Shown one piece after another: positions 33,048-41,783 of a stretch of 64,000 nt of DNA. The DNA comes from CAZKWG01 sp964615375 (GTDB lineage Bacteria; Myxococcota_A; UBA796; CAZKWG01). The stretch spans positions 1-64,000 of the forward strand of contig CAZTOW010000020.1 in the NCBI GenBank assembly GCA_964615375.1, read 5' to 3'. The translations under genes and the position numbers were made by a program. Each line of letters starts with the position of its first letter. The first letter of the stretch is position 1. The notes beneath the pieces were generated by a model. It worked only from the letters and a program-made list of their open reading frames with translations. It ran no database searches and was not told where the DNA came from.

Positions 33048-34892
33048 CTACTCCCGGTCCACGATGATGAACTCGACCCGCCGGTTGACCGCGCGGCCCT
33101 CCTCGGTCTCGTTCGTGTCGATGGGGCGCATCTCGCCGAAGCCCACGGCGTCCAGGCGCGCGGCATCCACCCCCCGCTCGACGAGGGCCGCGCGCACGGC
33201 GTCGGCGCGCTGCTGGGAGAGCTTGAGGTTGTAGACGTCGTTGCCCACGTCGTCGGTGTGCCCCTCGATGCGGATCTTCAACAGCTCAGGGTGCTGGAGG
33301 ATGACCGCGGCGATCTCGTCGAGCAGGCTGTAGGAGACCGGGCGGATGATGGCCTTGTTGAACTCGAAGTAGATCTTGTCGAGGATGCGGATCTGGCTCG
33401 CCTCCAGCACGACGCGGCCCTCGTCCGGGCAGCCGTCGGTGTCGTCCACGCCGTTGAAGACCTCGCGGTCGTTCGGGCACTGGTCGTCCGCGTCCAGGAT
33501 GCTGTCGCCGTCGTTGTCGGCCTCGGGGCAGCCGTCGTCGTCCTGGAAGTCGTCGAAGTCCTCCGGGTCCAGCGTGCAGCGGTCCACGTCGTCCTTGTAG
33601 CCGTCGCCGTCGGTGTCCTCGATGGGCTTGTCGTCGGGGCAGCCGTCCTCGTCGAGGTAGTCGTTCAGGATCTCCGGGTCGTCCGGGCACTGATCGTCCT
33701 CGTCGAGGATGTCGTCCTTGTCGTTGTCGGGGTCGGGGCAGCCCTCGCGGTCGCGGTAGCCGTCGTGATCCTCGGGGTCCAGCGGGCACTGATCGTCGTC
33801 GTCAAGGATCTCGTCGTTGTCGTTGTCATCCTCGGGACAGCCGTCGCTGTCGCGGAAGTCGTCGTCGTCCTCCGCCTCCTCCAGGCACTGGTCCTCGCAG
33901 TTGACGACCCCGTCCTTGTCCCGGTCCAGCACGCAGGGGTCCAGGTTGGGCGCGACCGTGACCCCGCCGAAGACGCGGTAGTCCGGCGCCCCCACGCCCG
34001 CCAGCACGCCGAAGCCGCCCCCGGCGTTGATGGTCACGAAGTCGGCCGGCATGATCTTGAAGCCGACGTTGACCTCGCCGGGCTTCGTGGCCGACTCCGT
34101 CCCGCCCACCTCCCCCTGGAATTCCGCGACCAGCTCGAAGGGGTCGGTGGGGCGGATGCCCAGGCCCACGCCGTAGACGAAGACCTTGCTGGAGAAGCTC
34201 ACGCCGCCGGCCTCGCCCGCGTCGCGCGCCCGGATACCCGCCACGCCGGCCAGCCGGAAGGCGTACTTGCCGTCGCGCACGGAGCCGTCGGAGACCTCGA
34301 AGACGGCGCTGGGGGTGACGGTGACCACATCCTCGCCGAGGAAGCCCGCCCCCGCGGCGGTGGGCAGCGAGACCGGCAGGAAGAAGGCGAGGCCCACCGG
34401 GAGCTTGTCCAGGTCGAGGGCCACCACCTTGGGGGTCAGGCGCACGTCGCCCGCGCCGTTGGTCGGCAGCGGCGTGGGCTCCTGGGTGGGGTTGTAGACC
34501 GTGTTGAGGTCGTAGCCCTCCTGCCAGAGGGTCAGCGGGACGTCGATGGTGAAGGAGAAGAAGCGGCTCAGCCCGATGCCGACCTGGGCGTTGGCCTGCA
34601 CGCGATCGTCCAGCACCCCGTCCCCGTCGTCCCCGGAGACCAGCGCGTTGACCGGCGCGGTCCGGGCGCCCTCGTAGACCAGGACGATGGGGTCGTTCTC
34701 GTAGCCCACCCACAGGGAGCCGCCGATCTGCAGGTGCTTGAGCGTCGCCGAGCTCGGGACCGCGAAGTAGCCGTAGGCGTCGGCGTAGGGGCGGAAGAGC
34801 TCGACGTCTATCGCCTGATCCTGGCCGTCCTGGGCCCGCGCGGGGGCGCTGGCCAGCATGCACGCGAAGAAGAGGGCCGAGCGCGCGATCAT
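33048..34892 (-). CDS. OmpA-family outer-membrane protein with thrombospondin type 3 repeats
   Basis: A 614-residue protein with a signal peptide (ACMLASAPARAQ). Residues ~25-300 form a beta-strand-rich domain, probably a membrane barrel. Next come about six Asp-rich TSP3-like calcium-binding repeats (DNDNDEILDDDDQCPLDPED type). A C-terminal OmpA/Pal peptidoglycan-binding domain follows (IYFEFNKAIIRPVS, RIEGHTDDVGND, LSQQRADAVRAALVERG). The OmpA domain keeps the Asp and Arg residues that grip diaminopimelate. It likely links outer membrane to murein with a Ca2+-stiffened spacer. A GAGAGGTGAGAGG purine run precedes the ATG at 34892. Confidence 0.92.
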   Translation of the reverse strand: MIARSALFFACMLASAPARAQDGQDQAIDVELFRPYADAYGYFAVPSSATLKHLQIGGSLWVGYENDPIVLVYEGARTAPVNALVSGDDGDGVLDDRVQANAQVGIGLSRFFSFTIDVPLTLWQEGYDLNTVYNPTQEPTPLPTNGAGDVRLTPKVVALDLDKLPVGLAFFLPVSLPTAAGAGFLGEDVVTVTPSAVFEVSDGSVRDGKYAFRLAGVAGIRARDAGEAGGVSFSSKVFVYGVGLGIRPTDPFELVAEFQGEVGGTESATKPGEVNVGFKIMPADFVTINAGGGFGVLAGVGAPDYRVFGGVTVAPNLDPCVLDRDKDGVVNCEDQCLEEAEDDDDFRDSDGCPEDDNDNDEILDDDDQCPLDPEDHDGYRDREGCPDPDNDKDDILDEDDQCPDDPEILNDYLDEDGCPDDKPIEDTDGDGYKDDVDRCTLDPEDFDDFQDDDGCPEADNDGDSILDADDQCPNDREVFNGVDDTDGCPDEGRVVLEASQIRILDKIYFEFNKAIIRPVSYSLLDEIAAVILQHPELLKIRIEGHTDDVGNDVYNLKLSQQRADAVRAALVERGVDAARLDAVGFGEMRPIDTNETEEGRAVNRRVEFIIVDRE

Positions 34893-34927
34893 CCTCTCAC
34901 CTCTCGCAGCTCGCCGGGGGTGCGAGC

Positions 34928-36331
34928 TCAGGGGTAATAGCCTTCGTAAGCGGAGAGCTCGCGCTCGCCCACCGTGATGTCCTCGCCGCTCACCGGGTGG
35001 GTGCTCGTCTCCAGCGAGTAGACCACGCCCAACCTGGGGGCGTACCAGGTCGTCGTCGTGGCCGTCCGCGAATAGGTGCCCTCGAAGATGACGTCGACGA
35101 CGGTGTAGTCGTAGTCCACCACCAGGGCCTCGAAGGTGCCCGCCGTCACCTCGATGGACTCCGTCCCGACCACGGTGCCCGTACCCTCCACGGTCCAGAG
35201 CAGCCCGAGCGCGGCGTCCTCCGCCTCGTAGGAGAAGGTCCAGGTGGCGCCGTCGACGAGCTCCGCCTCGGGCAGCAGCACCGTGCGGTCGCTGGTGTAG
35301 GCGGCCGTGAAGATGGCGAAGCCCGAGGTCTCCAGCGCCCAGCCCGACATCGTCACCAGGCCGCCCACGCAGCTGAAGTTCTCGTCCACCCCGTAAGAGC
35401 TCAGCGAGCTGTTCAGCGCCCGCGAGAAGACCGCGGCGCCGCTGCCGCTGTCCCAGTCCGAGATCGTCTGGGCGTCCGTGTACGTGTTGCCGTCCTGGAG
35501 CAGCGTGACGTAGTCCAGCAGGGCCCCGCTGCCGTTGGAGGTCGGCAGGTAGACGTTGCAGTAGGCGTCCTCGTCGATGGCCTCGTCGCAGTCGTTGTCC
35601 GCGCCGTCCGCCGAGGCCTCCGAGGCGCCCGGGTTGATGGTCGCGTCCGCGTCGTCGCAGTCCGTGCCGCCGCAGGCCACGTCGTCGTAGCCGTCCAGGT
35701 CACAGTCGCAGTCCAGCGTGGTCTCGTTGCAGTCGTTGTCGATGCCGTCGGCGCAGACCTCGGGGTCCGTCGGGCTCACCTCGTAGTTGTTGTCGTCGCA
35801 GTCGTCGCCGCCGTAGTCGGCCGAGACGTGATCGTCGCGATCACAGTCGTAGTCGTCGAGCCCGTCGCAGTTGTCGTCGATGCCGTCGTAGCAGACGTCC
35901 GTGCCGTCCGGGTTGACCGCCGCGTTGTTGTCGTCGCAGTCCCCGCCGTCGCACTGCTCTCCGTCGAAGCCGTCCTCGTCGCAGTCGCACTCCAGCCCGC
36001 CCTCGCAGTCGGAGTCGACCCCGTCCCCGCAGACCTCCACGGCCCCCGGGTAGACGCTGGCGTCCTCGTCGTCGCAGTCGTCGTCGCACAGGCTCCCGTC
36101 GCCGTCGTTGTCGTCCTCGTCGGCGCCCGAGCAGTCCTGGTCGACGCCGTCACAGTAGACGTCCTCCTCGCCCGGGTTCACCGAGGCGTCGGCGTCATCG
36201 CAGTCACCGTCGTCGGGCGAGTAGCCGTCTCCATCCAGGTCTTCCACGGAGCCGCTGGAGTCGTCCCCACCTTTGTCGTCGCCCTTGCAGGCCAGGAGGG
36301 AGAAGAGCAGGAAGAAGCTCAGGCTTCGCAT
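34928..36331 (-). CDS. MopE-type Asp/Cys-rich repeat lipoprotein
   Basis: A 467-residue protein with a lipoprotein signal (FLLFSLLACKGDD, Cys at about residue 15). About six consecutive MopE-like repeats of ~40 residues follow, each built around DxDxDG, DCDDxDAxVNPG and C-x-DGxDxDC. The C-terminal ~200 residues form a non-repetitive beta-rich domain (VDGATWTFSYEAEDAALGLLW; TAGTFEALVVDYDYTVVD) ending AYEGYYP. The start is ATG 36331 with CGGAG upstream; the frame is open to 36391. It is probably a surface-exposed metal- or Ca-binding protein; the function of the C-terminal domain is unknown. Confidence 0.85.
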   Translation of the reverse strand: MRSLSFFLLFSLLACKGDDKGGDDSSGSVEDLDGDGYSPDDGDCDDADASVNPGEEDVYCDGVDQDCSGADEDDNDGDGSLCDDDCDDEDASVYPGAVEVCGDGVDSDCEGGLECDCDEDGFDGEQCDGGDCDDNNAAVNPDGTDVCYDGIDDNCDGLDDYDCDRDDHVSADYGGDDCDDNNYEVSPTDPEVCADGIDNDCNETTLDCDCDLDGYDDVACGGTDCDDADATINPGASEASADGADNDCDEAIDEDAYCNVYLPTSNGSGALLDYVTLLQDGNTYTDAQTISDWDSGSGAAVFSRALNSSLSSYGVDENFSCVGGLVTMSGWALETSGFAIFTAAYTSDRTVLLPEAELVDGATWTFSYEAEDAALGLLWTVEGTGTVVGTESIEVTAGTFEALVVDYDYTVVDVIFEGTYSRTATTTTWYAPRLGVVYSLETSTHPVSGEDITVGERELSAYEGYYP

Positions 36332-36360
36332 GGTCGGCTCCGTTCGGTCGGTCGAACCCG

Positions 36361-36390
36361 ATCTATAGCCGACAGACGCCTGGATCGCCA
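36361..36390 (-). promoter_or_regulatory. Candidate promoter of the MopE lipoprotein gene
   Basis: TGGCGA (36390-36385), a 17-nt spacer and TATAGA (36367-36362) fit a sigma-70-like promoter on the minus strand. It would start transcription about 20 nt before ATG 36331. The -35 overlaps a short inverted repeat (CGCCA-N4-TGGCG, 36386-36399), a possible operator. An AT-rich stretch further upstream (36413-36436) is unexplained. Confidence 0.4.
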
Positions 36391-36502
36391 CTCTTGGCGA
36401 GGGGGGCGGGGCGCATAAATAGATAATGGATAATGACCGTCACCCAGAGCGCGCCCGCTCAGGGAGGAGAGGGCGGGGCCCCCTCCACCCCGAGGGCCCA
36501 GC

Positions 36503-37144
36503 TCAGCGCAGCATCTTGTACGCCTGCATCCACTTCCCGTCGCGGGCCGCCGTGAGCACCCACAGCAGGCACATGGCCTCCAGGTAGCGCGAGCTCTTGA
36601 TCCCGCCGGCGTCCAGGATCTCCCAGCCAAAGTCCGTGAGGATGGCCTCCACCTGCTTCTTGGCCTCGGCGTCGTCACCGGCGATGAACATCGTGGGCGG
36701 CCCGCCCGCGATCTGCGGCTTGAACATGAGCGCGTTGCCCACGGTGTTGAAGACCTTCACCACCTTCGCCGCCGGCGCGAGGCGCTGCACCTGCTCGCCC
36801 CCGGAGTCCTCGCCGCTGACGCCCAGTGAGGGCGGGAAGCCCTTGGAGAAGTCGAGCGGGTTCGTCGTGTCCAGCAGCAGCTTGCCCGCCAGGCTCTCCG
36901 CGCCGGCCGCCGAGAGCACCGCCTCGTTGGCCGAGCCCAGCGTGGCCAGCACCACGACGTCCGCCCAGCCCGCCACGTCGGCGAAGCTGCCCTCACCCGC
37001 GCGCTCGCCCCCGGCCTGCGCCCAGGCCACGGCCTTGTCGTTGCCGGCGCTGCGGCTGCCCATGCGCACCTCGTGACCCAGCGCCAGGAAGCCATTGCCC
37101 AGCGCCTTCCCCACGTCCCCCGTCCCCAGGATCCCGACCTTCAT
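36503..37144 (-). CDS. F420-dependent NADP oxidoreductase-like (NAD(P)-binding) protein
   Basis: A 213-residue Rossmann protein. It starts MKVGILGTGDVGKALGNGFLALGHEVRMGSR, the dinucleotide-binding GxGxVG of the NADP/F420 oxidoreductase (Npd) and YqkF-like family. LLDTTNPLDF and KVVKVFNTVGNALM are further family segments. The fold also resembles pyrroline-5-carboxylate reductase N domains. In Myxococcota such proteins often lack partner F420, so NADPH-linked reduction of another substrate is as likely. The start is ATG 37144, the Met before KVGIL; the upstream extension in frame is Arg/Gly-rich shadow. Confidence 0.85.
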   Translation of the reverse strand: MKVGILGTGDVGKALGNGFLALGHEVRMGSRSAGNDKAVAWAQAGGERAGEGSFADVAGWADVVVLATLGSANEAVLSAAGAESLAGKLLLDTTNPLDFSKGFPPSLGVSGEDSGGEQVQRLAPAAKVVKVFNTVGNALMFKPQIAGGPPTMFIAGDDAEAKKQVEAILTDFGWEILDAGGIKSSRYLEAMCLLWVLTAARDGKWMQAYKMLR

Positions 37145-37232
37145 GGCTCTCGCTCCCTCGGGCCCGCGGCCCGCGCTCCGCCCGCGCCTCGCGCGCGAGC
37201 CTCCCACGGATAGCCCAGCGGGAGAGCCCGCG

Positions 37233-38543
37233 TCAGGGCCGCTGGAGCTCGTTGCGCAGCAGCCAGCGAGAGAGGCGCTCCCAGGGGGGGAGTCGCCGGT
37301 CGGCCAGCGCGCGCAGGTTCGTCGAGCCCAGCCCCTCGGCGGCGCAGACGCGCTCGGCCGCGCTGATCGCGGTCATCACGGCCTGGTCGGCGTTGCGGAA
37401 GCCGCTCGGGTGGTAGACGTAGGAGCAGAAGTGGATCCGCTGGCTGGGATCGGCCCGGTGGCGGGCCAGCAGGGGGCGCAGCCCCAGCCAGGTGTCCCGG
37501 TGGTCCGGCGCGTAGTGGACGAAGGCGTCGTGCTCGGCCCGGACGGCGCCATCGGGCGTGCCGAGCTCGTCGAGCACGTCGGCGCGCGTGGTGTTGTCCA
37601 TGTGGAAGACCCGCGCGAGCCCGGCGCTGAACTGCCGGTCCAGCATCCCGCTGACCGGGCGCCCCGCCGCCGTCCGCCCCTGGTAGAAGTGGAGCTGGTC
37701 GCTGCCCAGCCGCGCCGGGGCGGGGAAGATCATCGCCGCGCCGGGCCGCCACTTCGCCCCCGCCAGGCCCGCGCGCAGGTCCGCCGGCAGCACCTCGCGC
37801 AGGATCTCCGCCGCCGCGCTGGGGTAGCAGGCGACGATGAGGTGGTCGGCCTCCAGCTCGCGCAGGCCCCCGTCGGCCCCGCGCGCCGTCACGCGGAAGC
37901 CGGGCCCCTCGGCCGCGCGCGCGACCCCGGTCACCTCGGTAGACGTGTGGAGGGTGACCCCCATTCGACCCAGCGCCTCCGGCAGCCTCCGCCCGGAGAG
38001 CTCTCCCCAGCGCACCTGATAGCCCACGCCCAGGCAGGACCACAGGAAGTACCGGATGTAGGGGAAGAACAGGAGCCCATCGAGGTCGTCGAGGGTGATG
38101 GGGTCGTAGCCGATGGCCAGCACGGCCCGCCGACGGAGCCCCGCGGGCAGGGCGCTGATCACGCGGGAGAGCGGCAGCTCGCGCAGCGAGGGGACGAGGA
38201 GGGACAGGAGGGCGAGGACCCCATAGATCGCGGCGAAGCCGAGGATCAGGAGCCCCATGCTGAGCCAGGCCCGACGGCCCTCCAGCATCCAGGCCGCGCT
38301 GCGTGGGCCCACCGGGAACTCGGGGACCTGGAAGCGGGTCAGCAGGGCGCGCGCGTAGCGGTCGCCGCTGGGGAGGTAGGAGGCGCCGAGGTTCAGCACC
38401 TGGCCGTCGCCCTCCCACTGGCGGTGGTTGCCTCCAGGGACGCGGTCCCGCTCCAGCAGGGTCACGTCGAAGGGCTCCGCCAGCATCCAGGCCGCGGACT
38501 GCCCCGCGATCCCCCCACCGATGACGACGATCTTCTTCTTCAT
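37233..38543 (-). CDS. FAD-dependent amine oxidase-like flavoprotein
   Basis: A 436-residue protein starting MKKKIVVIGGGIAGQSAAWMLAEPFDVTLLER, a classic FAD-binding beta-alpha-beta motif. It is followed by GGNHRQW and later by a substrate domain (VTGVARAAEGPGFRVTARG; HLIVACYPSAA). A hydrophobic stretch near residues 95-120 suggests membrane association. The layout resembles NAD(P)/FAD amine oxidases such as phytoene desaturase-like or monoamine-oxidase-like proteins. The substrate is unknown. It lies 17 bp downstream of sua5, likely in one transcript. Confidence 0.85.
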   Translation of the reverse strand: MKKKIVVIGGGIAGQSAAWMLAEPFDVTLLERDRVPGGNHRQWEGDGQVLNLGASYLPSGDRYARALLTRFQVPEFPVGPRSAAWMLEGRRAWLSMGLLILGFAAIYGVLALLSLLVPSLRELPLSRVISALPAGLRRRAVLAIGYDPITLDDLDGLLFFPYIRYFLWSCLGVGYQVRWGELSGRRLPEALGRMGVTLHTSTEVTGVARAAEGPGFRVTARGADGGLRELEADHLIVACYPSAAAEILREVLPADLRAGLAGAKWRPGAAMIFPAPARLGSDQLHFYQGRTAAGRPVSGMLDRQFSAGLARVFHMDNTTRADVLDELGTPDGAVRAEHDAFVHYAPDHRDTWLGLRPLLARHRADPSQRIHFCSYVYHPSGFRNADQAVMTAISAAERVCAAEGLGSTNLRALADRRLPPWERLSRWLLRNELQRP

Positions 38544-38559
38544 CGCCCGCTCCTCCTGG

Positions 38560-39471
38560 TCACGCCCCGCTGCCGCGCGCCGCCCGCGCGAGCCGGTCGT
38601 TGATGGCGCGCCCCAGCCCCGCGTCCGAGACGCGCTCGGCCACCAGGATGTCCACGCCCAGCTCGTCGAGGCGCCGCAGCTCCGCGTAGAGGCGGCGCGC
38701 GTAGTCCTGCGGGTCCGAGGCGTAGAGGGTGGCGACCCGGCGGCCCTGGCGGCGCAGGGCGGCGGCGGCGGCCACGGCGTCGTCCGCGATGGCCAGCGAG
38801 GTGCGCGGCGCGTAGTGGGCGGGCAGGTTGCCCGGAGCGGGTGTGGAGCCGCCCTCGGCGATGGTGCCGATCTCGGCCTCCAGGGCCTCCAGCGGCACGC
38901 CGCCCGGGCGCAGGAGCGCGGGCAGATCGTCGGACAGGTCCAGGATCGTGCTCTCGACGCCCACCCGGCAGGGGCCGCCGTCCAGCACGAAGACGCCCGG
39001 GCCGAACTCGGCGCGGACGTGATCGGCGGTCGTCGGGCTGACGTGCCCGAAGCGGTTGGCGCTCGGCGCCGCGATCCCGCCCCCGAAGGCCCGCAGCAGC
39101 GCGAGCGCCACGGGATGATCGGGCACGCGCAGGCCCACGGTCTCGCGCCCGCCGGTCACCTCATCGGGCACACGCGCCCGGCGGGGGAGGACCAGCGTGA
39201 GCGGCCCCGGCCAGAAGCGCTCGGCCAGGCGGCGGGCCCGATCGTCCAGCGCCGCCCAGGCGTCCAGATCGGCCTCCGGGGCGAGGTGGACGATGAGCGG
39301 GTGGTCCGCCGGGCGACCCTTGGCGGCGAAGACGCGGCGCACCGCCAGCGGGTTCTCCGCGTCCGCCCCGAGGCCGTAGACGGTCTCGGTGGGGAAGGCC
39401 ACCAGCTCGCCCGCGAGGAGGAGCTCGGCGGCCTGCTGCACGCGCGCGTCGTCTCCGGGCGGGGTCTCCAT
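38560..39471 (-). CDS. sua5: L-threonylcarbamoyladenylate synthase (Sua5/TsaC)
   Basis: A 303-residue enzyme making threonylcarbamoyl-AMP for the universal t6A37 modification of ANN-decoding tRNAs. The YrdC core carries AFPTETVYGLGADA, AAKGRPADHPLIVHL, WPGPLTLVL, GLRVPDHPVA and APSANRFGHVSPT. The additional C-terminal Sua5 domain (ASDPQDYARRLYAELRRLDELGVDILVAERV) makes it the long Sua5-type variant. A GGTTAT element lies 27 nt upstream. The partner tsaB/tsaD genes are not in the window; tcdA, which modifies t6A further, is at 48092-48925. Confidence 0.94.
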   Translation of the reverse strand: METPPGDDARVQQAAELLLAGELVAFPTETVYGLGADAENPLAVRRVFAAKGRPADHPLIVHLAPEADLDAWAALDDRARRLAERFWPGPLTLVLPRRARVPDEVTGGRETVGLRVPDHPVALALLRAFGGGIAAPSANRFGHVSPTTADHVRAEFGPGVFVLDGGPCRVGVESTILDLSDDLPALLRPGGVPLEALEAEIGTIAEGGSTPAPGNLPAHYAPRTSLAIADDAVAAAAALRRQGRRVATLYASDPQDYARRLYAELRRLDELGVDILVAERVSDAGLGRAINDRLARAARGSGA

Positions 39472-39536
39472 GGCTCCTCCTCAGGGTGGAGGCCCAGGAT
39501 AACCGCGGGTCGAGCGGCGCGCCGCCTCGGCGGGGA

Positions 39537-39983
39537 TCAGGCGGTCACCACCACGACGCAGTCGTAGAAGATGTAGACGTTTCCGTCGATGATGATGAAG
39601 TACTTCGTGCACTCCTCGTCCTCGGGCACCGCGATGATGATGATGCTCCCGACGCGGGCGTGGCTGTCGGCGCGATCGTCGCCGTCGGGGAGGACGACCA
39701 GCGAGCCGTCGGCGCGCACCCGGAGCTCGCCGGCCAGCGAGCCGTCCTGGTCCTCGAGCTCGTAGGCGCCCACGGAGAGGCCGAGCTCGTCCGCGGTCCC
39801 GGCGCCCACGCGCCAGCCGTCGCGGTCGCCCACGCGCACCGCCTGGCCCTGCAGGCTGAGCGAGCTGCCGGACACGCCGACGGAGGCCTTCAGGTCCGGC
39901 GCCGAGACGGGCGCGCGCGTCGGGGCGGCGGCGGCAGAGAGGGAGAGGGCGCCGAAGAGGATGGTGAACAGAACAGAACGCAT
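39537..39983 (-). CDS. Small secreted protein with very hydrophobic beta-rich C terminus
   Basis: A 148-residue protein with a signal peptide (MRSVLFTILFGALSLSAAAAP). The mature part begins Gly/Ser/Val-rich and ends in a run of Ile/Val/Tyr/Phe (GSIIIIAVPEDEEC, KYFIIIDGNVYIFYDC, then VVVVTA) with two Cys. The start ATG 39983 has AGGAG upstream. No family is recognised. The pattern of short hydrophobic beta strands suggests an aggregation-prone, amyloid-like or sheet-forming surface protein; this is inference. Confidence 0.65.
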   Translation of the reverse strand: MRSVLFTILFGALSLSAAAAPTRAPVSAPDLKASVGVSGSSLSLQGQAVRVGDRDGWRVGAGTADELGLSVGAYELEDQDGSLAGELRVRADGSLVVLPDGDDRADSHARVGSIIIIAVPEDEECTKYFIIIDGNVYIFYDCVVVVTA

Positions 39984-40135
39984 GAGGACTCCTTCGGACG
40001 ATTCGTCCGGGTTGTGTTGCGGCACATTCGCCGCGGTTCAGGCCGGTCGAGACGAGCTGTCTGCGCCGGATGTCCTCTATACGGAATGGGCCGCGCGATG
40101 GATCGCGAACGGATCGGACCGCGATCGGACAGCGG

Positions 40136-41719
40136 TCAGGAGGCGCCCGGACAGCGGTCGAAGGCCCCCAGCGCGTCCCACAGCACCGAGAGCCCGGTGA
40201 GCGCCGCGGCGTCCGCGTCCAGGGCCTCGGGGATGGCCCAGCCCTGGGTCTCCGACTCCTCGATCTCCGTGCCCCAGGCGGGGCCGCCCGGCCAGCCGCC
40301 CGAGCTGGCGGAGCCCACGAGGCACTCCAGCGCCTCGCCGCGCAGGTTGTAGCGGGTGTGCCAGCCGGCCTCGCGGAAGAGCTCGTAGGCCATGACGACG
40401 TGCGGTCGATCGGCGGTGGCGATCTCGCGATCCACCTCGGTGAAGCCGACCACCAGCGCCAGGTCGGGCTCATAGGTGGAGACGACCACCCGAGCCTCCT
40501 CCATCACCGTGCGCGTGCCCCAGAAGGCCTCGCTCTCGGCCAGCCCGGCCACGCCCGAGGGCACGGCGCCGAGCTCACCCTCGATCTGCCGGGTCAGGTG
40601 GGAGTTGTAGTAGACGCCGCCGTCGGAGGCGTAGTGGGGCAGGAGCACGAAGTCCTCGTCCTCGCCCAGCGCGCCGTCCCCGTCGACGTCCAGCCCGCCG
40701 CCGGGAGCGATCTCCAGAGCCCCGCTCCCCGCGCGGTCCAGGTACAGCACGCCCGCGGGGGCGTCCTCGTAGCGACCGGGGAAGACCTCCGAGGGGTGGG
40801 TGTCGGCGTCCCAGGCCAGATCCTCGTAGTCGAGCGCGCAGCTCACGCTGTCACAGTCGCCCTCGTACCAGTCCACGTTGCGCCCGTCGTCCCAGTCGAG
40901 CCCGCTCTCGTCCCCGTCGCTCTCCAGGTCGGGATCCATCCAGACCGTGCCCACGTCCCCGGTGATGAGCTGCGGCAGCGTGGGCACCTCGAAGAGGCCG
41001 ACCCCGGAGATCCAGTCGTGGACGCCCGCGTCGGGGGCCAGCGCCTCCATGATGGTGACGCCGCCGAAGCCCACGCCCAGCACCGCCACGCGGGCGTTGC
41101 AGACGGGGCGCTCGGCCACCTGCCCGATGGTCGTGCCCCGGTCCAGCGAGACGATGCCCGCGGCGAAGCGGATGGTCTCGGAGAGGGCGGAGGCGTCCAC
41201 GATCCCGCCGTCGTCGCGGTCACCGCTGGTGGTCTCGCCGCCCACGGTCCAGCCCGGCCACACCGGCTGGATCTCGATCACGCCGAACTTCGCGTCGAAG
41301 ACCGGGCTCGGCGCCTCCTCCACCGAGGGGTCGAGGTCGAGGCTGGGCGGGGCGACCACCACCACCGGCGCGCCGTCGGCCCAGGCCATGGCGCTGGTGT
41401 CCGCCGGGTAGATGACCACCGCGTAGAGCTCATCGAAGAGCCCGCCCGGGATGCGCACCGTCCGCCAGCGCAGGTCCCCGATCTCGCCCTCCGGCCCGAG
41501 CCCGCTGCCCTCGCCGTCGTCGTGGCAGCCCCGCTCCGAGATCAGGGGCGTGTTGTCCTCGACGACGGGCTCGCCGGTCTCGCCGGTCTCCCCGGTCTCC
41601 GAGCCGGTGTCGCCAGAGTGGGCGGTGTGGTTGGCCTCTGAGTCGTCGGGCGTGGAGCTGTCCCCGACCATCTTGTCGAGGGTGGGGCCGGCGCAGGCGA
41701 GGGCGAGGAGGAGCAGCAT
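40136..41719 (-). CDS. Large lipoprotein with hydrolase-like fold and TGE linker
   Basis: A 527-residue protein with a lipoprotein signal (MLLLLALACAG, Cys9). A Thr/Gly/Glu linker follows (SGDTGSETGETGETGEP). The large domain resembles an alpha/beta hydrolase: a sheet region (APVVVVAPPSLDLDP) and an elbow-like VAVLGVGFGGVTIMEAL, where the canonical nucleophile Ser is replaced by Gly. The rest is Asp-rich and beta-rich. I recognise no defined family; the missing nucleophile argues against esterase activity. It may be a surface-exposed binding protein. The gene is divergent from the MopE gene at 41784. Confidence 0.72.
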   Translation of the reverse strand: MLLLLALACAGPTLDKMVGDSSTPDDSEANHTAHSGDTGSETGETGETGEPVVEDNTPLISERGCHDDGEGSGLGPEGEIGDLRWRTVRIPGGLFDELYAVVIYPADTSAMAWADGAPVVVVAPPSLDLDPSVEEAPSPVFDAKFGVIEIQPVWPGWTVGGETTSGDRDDGGIVDASALSETIRFAAGIVSLDRGTTIGQVAERPVCNARVAVLGVGFGGVTIMEALAPDAGVHDWISGVGLFEVPTLPQLITGDVGTVWMDPDLESDGDESGLDWDDGRNVDWYEGDCDSVSCALDYEDLAWDADTHPSEVFPGRYEDAPAGVLYLDRAGSGALEIAPGGGLDVDGDGALGEDEDFVLLPHYASDGGVYYNSHLTRQIEGELGAVPSGVAGLAESEAFWGTRTVMEEARVVVSTYEPDLALVVGFTEVDREIATADRPHVVMAYELFREAGWHTRYNLRGEALECLVGSASSGGWPGGPAWGTEIEESETQGWAIPEALDADAAALTGLSVLWDALGAFDRCPGAS

Positions 41720-41783
41720 CGGGGGAGGATAGCACCCGGTGACCGGGCCGCCCATGTGCTACCCTCCCCCCCGGAGGTGACCC

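Noticed and set aside
36341..36360. TTCGGTCGGTCGAACCC, T-loop-like GGTTCGA on the minus strand
   Set aside because: No acceptor stem, anticodon arm or D-arm can be formed around it; part of a short inverted repeat in a promoter region.
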